Source: Verrucomicrobia bacterium IMCC26134 (lineage in GTDB: Bacteria; Verrucomicrobiota; Verrucomicrobiia; Opitutales; Opitutaceae). From it: 64,000 nt of DNA. Position 1 is the first letter of the stretch; every line of letters begins with the position of its first letter. Made by a program: the position numbers and the translations under genes. The notes under the pieces were generated by a model. That model was given only the letters and a program-made list of their open reading frames with translations. It made no database searches and had not been told where the DNA came from. Shown piece by piece: positions 59,777-64,000 of this stretch. The stretch spans positions 1,488,001 through 1,552,000 of the forward strand of contig CP011265.1 of assembly GCA_000972765.1 (NCBI GenBank). The letters are read 5' to 3'.

Positions 59777-60550
59777 ATGTCCCGCCTTGATTTCGTCCGT
59801 TCCCGTATCGCGCCAGCCCGCCAGCGCCTGCTTGCCCACCCGCTCTACGGGCGCATGTCCTCGCTCGATGACGTGCGCCTCTTCATGTGTTCGCATGTCT
59901 TCGCGGTCTGGGATTTCATGTCGTTGTTGAAACGACTCCAGCGCGATCTGACCTGCGTATCCATTCCGTGGGTGCCGGTGGGCGATGCGGAGGTCCGCTT
60001 CCTCATCAATGAGATCGTCTGCGGCGAAGAGTCCGACGTGGATCCGCAGGGAGGGCGTATCGCGCATTTCGATCTTTATTTGCGGGCCATGCGCGAGGCA
60101 GACGCCAACACTTCCGCGGTCGACAAGGCCTTGGCGTCCGTGCGAGCGGGCGGTTCTACCGCCTCCGCGTTGCTTTCTGCCGGCGTTCCGGTTGGAGCTG
60201 CCGCCTTCTCTGGTGCGACTTTCGCTTTGGCTAAGACTGGAAAATCGCACGAGGTCGCCGCAGCGTTCACCTTCGCACGCGAGGACCTGATTCCTGATAT
60301 GTTCACCGAGCTCGTCTCGCGTCTTAGTCGCGAATACCCGGGTAAGCTCGACACTTTCCGCTACTATCTCGAGCGGCACATCGAGGTCGATGGCGGGCAT
60401 CACGGTGCCATCTCGTTACGCATGGTCGAATTGCTGTGCGGCGATGACGACCACAAATGGGCTGAGGCCGCCGCCGCTTCCGTGGCGGCGATCGAGGCGC
60501 GCGTAGCGCTATGGGATGCGATCACCGGCGAATTACGCAGTCAGGCATAG
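59777..60550 (+). CDS. DUF3050 protein, heme-oxygenase-like fold
   Basis: 257 residues, DUF3050 by length and pattern: HPLYGRMSSLDDVRLFMCSH, VFAVWDFMSLLKRLQRDL, WVPVGDAEVRFLINEIVCGE, FAREDLIPDMFTELVSRLSR and YYLERHIEVDGGHHGAISLR. His40, Glu79, Glu84, Glu169, Asp170, His201, Asp205, His208 and His209 are candidate metal ligands. DUF3050 belongs to the heme-oxygenase-like clan; some members of that clan are diiron oxidases. The actual reaction is unknown. A single gene, downstream of mpl after a 257-bp spacer in which I see no gene. Confidence 0.85.
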   Translation: MSRLDFVRSRIAPARQRLLAHPLYGRMSSLDDVRLFMCSHVFAVWDFMSLLKRLQRDLTCVSIPWVPVGDAEVRFLINEIVCGEESDVDPQGGRIAHFDLYLRAMREADANTSAVDKALASVRAGGSTASALLSAGVPVGAAAFSGATFALAKTGKSHEVAAAFTFAREDLIPDMFTELVSRLSREYPGKLDTFRYYLERHIEVDGGHHGAISLRMVELLCGDDDHKWAEAAAASVAAIEARVALWDAITGELRSQA

Positions 60551-60696
60551 AGGGTATCCGGGGGATCTCCACGGCCTCCGCCGCTTTCGTGGTCGATGAG
60601 AGCGTCGGCCGTTTTTATGTCCGTGGGACTCACCTTGCGCAAACGCGGCGGCGTAAGTGAGGCAGGGTTGAGTGAAGGTCGATTTCCCCTGCGCTT

Positions 60697-61086
60697 TTAC
60701 CCGGCGCGGATTATGAGGTCGTTGACGTGGCCGCAACCGGGGAGGGCTTTGATGCGGGCGAGCACGGTGGCTTTGTGGAAATTTAACTCGGTGCGCACGA
60801 TGGCATGGCTGCACAGGATGGTGAGCTTGCCTTTGGGGTCGATGAGCCCGGGGTGCGAGTAGTGGGAGTTTCCCTGGCCTGCGAGCTGGGGCCATTGCTC
60901 GCGAATGGCGTCCTCGGGCGAGGCGCGGCCGATCCGGTGTTGAACCAGCAGCTCCTCTATAAGTGGCGAAAGGGATTGGGTGGGGCGCTTGATTTGACGT
61001 GCCGGTGTGCGGTCGGGGACGCCTCGGAAGGCCGCGATGAGCTGTCGCGCGACATGGTGAAAAGGATCTTTGGCAGGTGTGGCCAC
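60697..61086 (-). CDS. DUF721 (DciA-like) protein
   Basis: About 129 residues from the GTG at 61086, 22 bp after the stop of the oligopeptide permease gene. The DUF721 pattern is present: LSPLIEELLVQHRIGRASPE, REQWPQLAGQGNSHYSHPGL, and LTILCSHAIVRTELNFHKAT then VLARIKALPGCGHVNDLIIR. In other bacteria DciA recruits the replicative helicase DnaB. The N-terminal helix (AKDPFHHVARQLIAAFRG) is unusual but helical. The link to the transporter operon looks positional only. Confidence 0.78.
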   Translation of the reverse strand: MATPAKDPFHHVARQLIAAFRGVPDRTPARQIKRPTQSLSPLIEELLVQHRIGRASPEDAIREQWPQLAGQGNSHYSHPGLIDPKGKLTILCSHAIVRTELNFHKATVLARIKALPGCGHVNDLIIRAG

Positions 61087-61108
61087 GGAGTAAGAAACAG
61101 AACCGGCT

Positions 61109-62149
61109 TTAATCTTTGGCGGCGCGGACGTCGAGGGCGTCGCGCAGGCCATCACCGAGCAAGTTAAGCGAGAGCAACGTGGTGGCGAAGATACCTCCAG
61201 GGAAAATGAGGAGCCACGGGTAGTTTTCCATTTTGTCGGCACCGTCTTTGATAAGCGTGCCCCAACTACTGAGCGGCGCATCCACGCCCAGACCGAGGAA
61301 GCTGAGAAAACTTTCCAGCATCATCACGGCAGGAATGGTCAAGGTGGTGAAAACGATGACGGGGCCGAGCACGTTGGGAACGATGTGGCGGAAGATGATC
61401 CGCGTATGACTGTAGCCGAGGGTGCGGGCGGCCTCGATGTATTCCATTTTCTTCACCGTGAGGACCTGGCCGCGCACGATGCGCGCCATGGTGAGCCACT
61501 CGACTGCACCTATGGCGGCGAATAGACCGACAATCTTGCCAATGCCCTGCAGGTTGCCGAGGGGAGTATACCCAAAGACGGAAAATCCGCGTAGAGCGGA
61601 GTCGAGGTGGTTCATCGGTTCTTTGAGGAAGACCATCATTAAGATGACAAACACGGTGAAAGGCAGGGCGTAGAGGATGTCCACGACGCGCATCATGAAA
61701 GCGTCCAGTTTTCCGCCTGTATAGCCGGCGATGGCACCGTAAGACACGCCAATGGTGAGGGCGACGCAGGACGCGATTAGGCCGACCATAAGCGAGATGC
61801 GGCCACCGTAGAGCAGGCGGGCGAAGAGATCGCGTCCGAGTTCGTCAGTGCCGAACCAATGCACGGGCGATGGCGGGGTGGCGCCAAGGGCAAGGTTTTG
61901 GTCTTGGTAGGAGAGACCGAAAACGGTCGGCACCACCACGCAGAAAAAAGTCAGCGTGAGCACCACGATGCCGGCGATGACGGCGAGCCGGTTGCGACGC
62001 AGCCTTAACCAGGCATCGCGCCACGGCGAGTGGTGCTCATCGGCTGCGTTTGAATTGGAGATGGCCGAAACTTCGAACACGGAGCCGCCCGGAAGGCCGG
62101 AGCTTTTATCAACCAATGATTCACCAGATGGTTTGTCGTCTAAACTCAT
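61109..62149 (-). CDS. Oligopeptide/dipeptide ABC transporter permease, DppC/OppC type
   Basis: 346 residues. The cytoplasmic N-terminus (about 45 residues) leads to HSPWRDAWLRLRRNRLAVIA (OppC N-terminal domain) and GTDELGRDLFARLLYGGRIS. The transporter core has VGLIASCVALTIGVSYGAIA, MRVVDILYALPFTVFVILMM, and the coupling EAA-type loop VKKMEYIEAARTLGYSHTRI then FRHIVPNVLGPVIVF. LGLGVDAPLSSWGTLIKDGA ends it. A region of about 40 residues (KEPMNHLDSALRGFSVFGYT) is longer than usual. It overlaps nothing but follows the DppB-type gene by 8 bp. Confidence 0.92.
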   Translation of the reverse strand: MSLDDKPSGESLVDKSSGLPGGSVFEVSAISNSNAADEHHSPWRDAWLRLRRNRLAVIAGIVVLTLTFFCVVVPTVFGLSYQDQNLALGATPPSPVHWFGTDELGRDLFARLLYGGRISLMVGLIASCVALTIGVSYGAIAGYTGGKLDAFMMRVVDILYALPFTVFVILMMVFLKEPMNHLDSALRGFSVFGYTPLGNLQGIGKIVGLFAAIGAVEWLTMARIVRGQVLTVKKMEYIEAARTLGYSHTRIIFRHIVPNVLGPVIVFTTLTIPAVMMLESFLSFLGLGVDAPLSSWGTLIKDGADKMENYPWLLIFPGGIFATTLLSLNLLGDGLRDALDVRAAKD

Positions 62150-62157
62150 GGGGGTGT

Positions 62158-63156
62158 TTAGTCGAATTTGAGCCGCGGGTTGAGCCAGACCTGGATGACG
62201 TCTACAAGCAGGTTGAGGGCGATGATGAGCACGGCGTAGAGGAGGACGGTGCCGCTCACCAAAGTGTAGTCCCGGTTAAAGGCGGACGTAACGAACTCCC
62301 GTCCGAGGCCAGGAATCTGGAAGATGGTCTCGATGACGAACGAGCCTGAGATGATGCCGGCGATGGCGGGCCCCAGAAAGGTGACGACGGGCAGCAGGCC
62401 GCCGCGCAGGGCGTGCTTGAGCACGATGCGCGTTTCGGACGCGCCCTTGGCGCGCGCGGTGCGGATGAAGTCCTGATTAAGCACCTCCAACATGCCGCCG
62501 CGGGTGAGTCGGGCGATGTAGGCGGCGTAGACGAGGCCGAGGGTGGCGGCGGGCAGCACACGATCCGAGGCAAAATACCAGCCGGAGGCACTGAACCAGC
62601 CGAGCTTGAGGGAGAAGAAGAGCACGAAGAGAGGCCCCATGACGAACGTAGGCACACAGATGCCGACCATCGCAAACGTAGATGCGGCGTAATCGATGCC
62701 GGTGTTGCGCTTCATGGCGGCGATGACACCGAGCGGCACTCCGATAGCGAGAGCGACGCTAAGGGCGAGCAGTCCGAGTTCGAGCGAAGCGGGAAGTTTA
62801 TCCGCGATGATTTCGTTGACGGTGCGGCTCGGGTATTTGAACGAAGGTCCGAGATCCACGCCGAAGGAGCCCTTGAGGTCGAAGTCAGCCTTGGTGTCGA
62901 AGTCGGGGCCATCGGCCAGGCGCCAAGGCTCGAAACGTTTTGGGGTGATATCCCAGAGGTAGGCGCCGTATTGAGTGAGGAGCGGTTTATCGAGGCCGTA
63001 GTGGGCTTCCAGGTTTTTCATGATTTCCTTGGACACGGCCTTTTCCGCGGTAAAGGGCCCGCCGGGCACGAGGCGAAGCATAAAAAAGGTAACGGTCGCG
63101 AGCACGAAGAGAACCGGAATGGTCTCTAGCAGACGACGTAGGATAAAGCGGAACAT
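62158..63156 (-). CDS. Oligopeptide/dipeptide ABC transporter permease, DppB/OppB type
   Basis: 332 residues. FRFILRRLLETIPVLFVLAT and FFMLRLVPGGPFTAEKAVSK are the OppB opening. The core has LELGLLALSVALAIGVPLGV, GICVPTFVMGPLFVLFFSLK, TRGGMLEVLNQDFIRTARAK (the EAA loop with GAS) and FVIETIFQIPGLGREFVTSA. About six membrane helices. A loop with DITPKRFEPWRLADGPDFDT is lengthened compared with classic OppB. It forms a heterodimer with the DppC-type protein; the solute-binding protein gene lies upstream. Confidence 0.92.
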   Translation of the reverse strand: MFRFILRRLLETIPVLFVLATVTFFMLRLVPGGPFTAEKAVSKEIMKNLEAHYGLDKPLLTQYGAYLWDITPKRFEPWRLADGPDFDTKADFDLKGSFGVDLGPSFKYPSRTVNEIIADKLPASLELGLLALSVALAIGVPLGVIAAMKRNTGIDYAASTFAMVGICVPTFVMGPLFVLFFSLKLGWFSASGWYFASDRVLPAATLGLVYAAYIARLTRGGMLEVLNQDFIRTARAKGASETRIVLKHALRGGLLPVVTFLGPAIAGIISGSFVIETIFQIPGLGREFVTSAFNRDYTLVSGTVLLYAVLIIALNLLVDVIQVWLNPRLKFD

Positions 63157-63244
63157 GGCGCGAAAACGGAATGAAGTCGGGCTAGATTAGATTATCTGAT
63201 TCAAGTTGGAAAACAGCGCCGGTGGCGGGTATCTGGTGCGGAAC

Positions 63245-64000
63245 TCAAGTCTTCGTTTTTGCTGCACCATCCGGCGGTGCCGGTGAGATATCGATGTATT
63301 GCCATCCCCGGTTATCGAGGATGTTTGGCACCCAGTTTTGCACCCTCGGATTGATGAGGAAGACCCGTTTATAAAAGTAGACGGGGATGACGGGCACATC
63401 TCGCACGATCAGGTTTTCCATCTGACGGTAGACAGCGAGACGCTCTGCGGCACCTGCGGTGGCGAGGGCGGTGGCGAGGAGGTGGTCGTAGGCGGGATTG
63501 GCGTAGCCGGTGTCGTTGTTGCCTCCGTCGGTGATCCACAAGTCGAGGAAAGTCTCGGGATTGGGATAGTCGCCAATCCAGGCCGCGCGGCTGATGTCGA
63601 AATTGAGGTTGTGCTGGGAATCCAGATACACTTTCCACTCTTCGTTGCGAAGGGAGATATCGATGCCGAGATTGGTGCGCCACATTTGCTGTATCGCCTC
63701 GGCGATCTGCTTGTGGCCCTCGGAAGTGTTGTAGAGGAGTTCGATCGGGCGCATACCCTTGCCTTCGGGGAATCCGGCCTCGGCGAGAAGGCGGCGGGCC
63801 TCGATCAGATCGGACTTGAGCTCGGTGTCGGGCGTGAAACCGGCGTAGGCGGGGGTAATGTTATAGGCGGCAGTCTGGCCGGCGCGCAGGATGGTTTTGA
63901 TGATGGCTTCGCGATCAAAAGAAAGGGCCAGAGCGCGGCGCACCCGGGCGTCGTTGAGCGGAGGGCGGGTGGTATTCAGGCGGTAGAAATAAGTGCCGTA
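63245..64000 (-). CDS. Peptide ABC transporter solute-binding protein (family 5), partial
   Basis: Only the C-terminal 251 codons are in the window; the frame stays open through 64000. DARVRRALALSFDREAIIKT is the family 5 substrate-binding block. It continues with EARRLLAEAGFPEGKGMRPI, WRTNLGIDISLRNEEWKVYL, ISRAAWIGDYPNPETFLDLW, YANPAYDHLLATALATAGAA, and VPVIPVYFYKRVFLINPRVQ. It binds oligopeptides in the periplasm. It is followed on the same strand by the two permeases, so this is an operon; its ATPases are absent from the window. Confidence 0.9.
   Translation of the reverse strand, partial: YGTYFYRLNTTRPPLNDARVRRALALSFDREAIIKTILRAGQTAAYNITPAYAGFTPDTELKSDLIEARRLLAEAGFPEGKGMRPIELLYNTSEGHKQIAEAIQQMWRTNLGIDISLRNEEWKVYLDSQHNLNFDISRAAWIGDYPNPETFLDLWITDGGNNDTGYANPAYDHLLATALATAGAAERLAVYRQMENLIVRDVPVIPVYFYKRVFLINPRVQNWVPNILDNRGWQYIDISPAPPDGAAKTKT

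Noticed and set aside
1-64000. CRISPR array, rRNA, tRNA or IS element
   Set aside because: No regular spaced repeats, no recognisable rRNA or T-loop/anticodon pattern, and no transposase-like product found by reading; tRNA absence would need a covariance-model search.

Overview
The window reads as a chromosomal segment of a Gram-negative bacterium of the Verrucomicrobiota, most likely an Opitutaceae-like member. The reasons are a 1507-residue exoprotein with autotransporter-associated beta-strand repeats and a LamG domain, a TonB-dependent receptor beside a secreted family 2 glycosidase, a class II xylose isomerase, a tiny COX24-type ribosomal protein, and Gram-negative envelope genes (LptE, BamD, Mpl for meso-DAP peptidoglycan). 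This placement is inference from gene content; no 16S rRNA gene is present. No rRNA, tRNA or CRISPR array was recognised.

Layout. 0-1 kb: folB-folK (folate). 1-3.2 kb: an accessory pair, a GIY-YIG/DUF4357 protein and a RhuM-family protein. 3.4-8.6 kb: a phosphoesterase, then a MacA-MacB-type efflux operon ending in a secreted TPR protein. 8.8-12.3 kb: coaD, a 2-hydroxyacid dehydrogenase, and ribH-nusB-ftsY. 12.6-17.5 kb: a family 2 glycosidase split by one in-frame TAA, a TonB-dependent receptor and a small anchored protein. 17.7-19.2 kb: rpsT, a gene-poor spacer of about 1 kb, and a 33-codon bS22/COX24-type gene with a perfect terminator.

19.3-28.6 kb is visibly more AT-rich than the rest. 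It holds a pilMNO-pilP-like-secretin operon, pgsA-pgpA, hpt, and an ABC ATPase with a solute-binding protein but no permease. 28.6-34.5 kb, on the minus strand, is envelope and lipid biogenesis: rpmF-plsX-fabH-bamD-lptE, rpe and uppP. 34.6-38.4 kb: trpD-glmM and a TPR protein.

38.5-46.4 kb: a nuclease-helicase fusion divergent from an atypical SDR protein, then LemA-TPM-TPM and DUF2157-GDYXXLXY membrane gene sets. 46.5-50.8 kb: a ROK sugar kinase, a YchJ-like protein, and a lacI-xylA operon whose promoter carries paired TGTGCACA palindromes. 51.2-55.7 kb: the giant GH128-like/LamG/Ig-like/beta-strand-repeat exoprotein. 56-64 kb: ilvD, mpl, a DUF3050 protein, and an oligopeptide ABC operon (substrate-binding protein truncated by the window end) followed by a DUF721 gene.

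Taken together, this is a conserved housekeeping backbone (cofactors, lipids, peptidoglycan precursors, outer-membrane assembly) interleaved with polysaccharide and sugar use and a few accessory insertions. The best leads are the interrupted glycosidase, the lacI-xylA operator pair, the GIY-YIG/RhuM pair and the AT-rich block. I found nothing that amounts to a clearly new multi-gene system.
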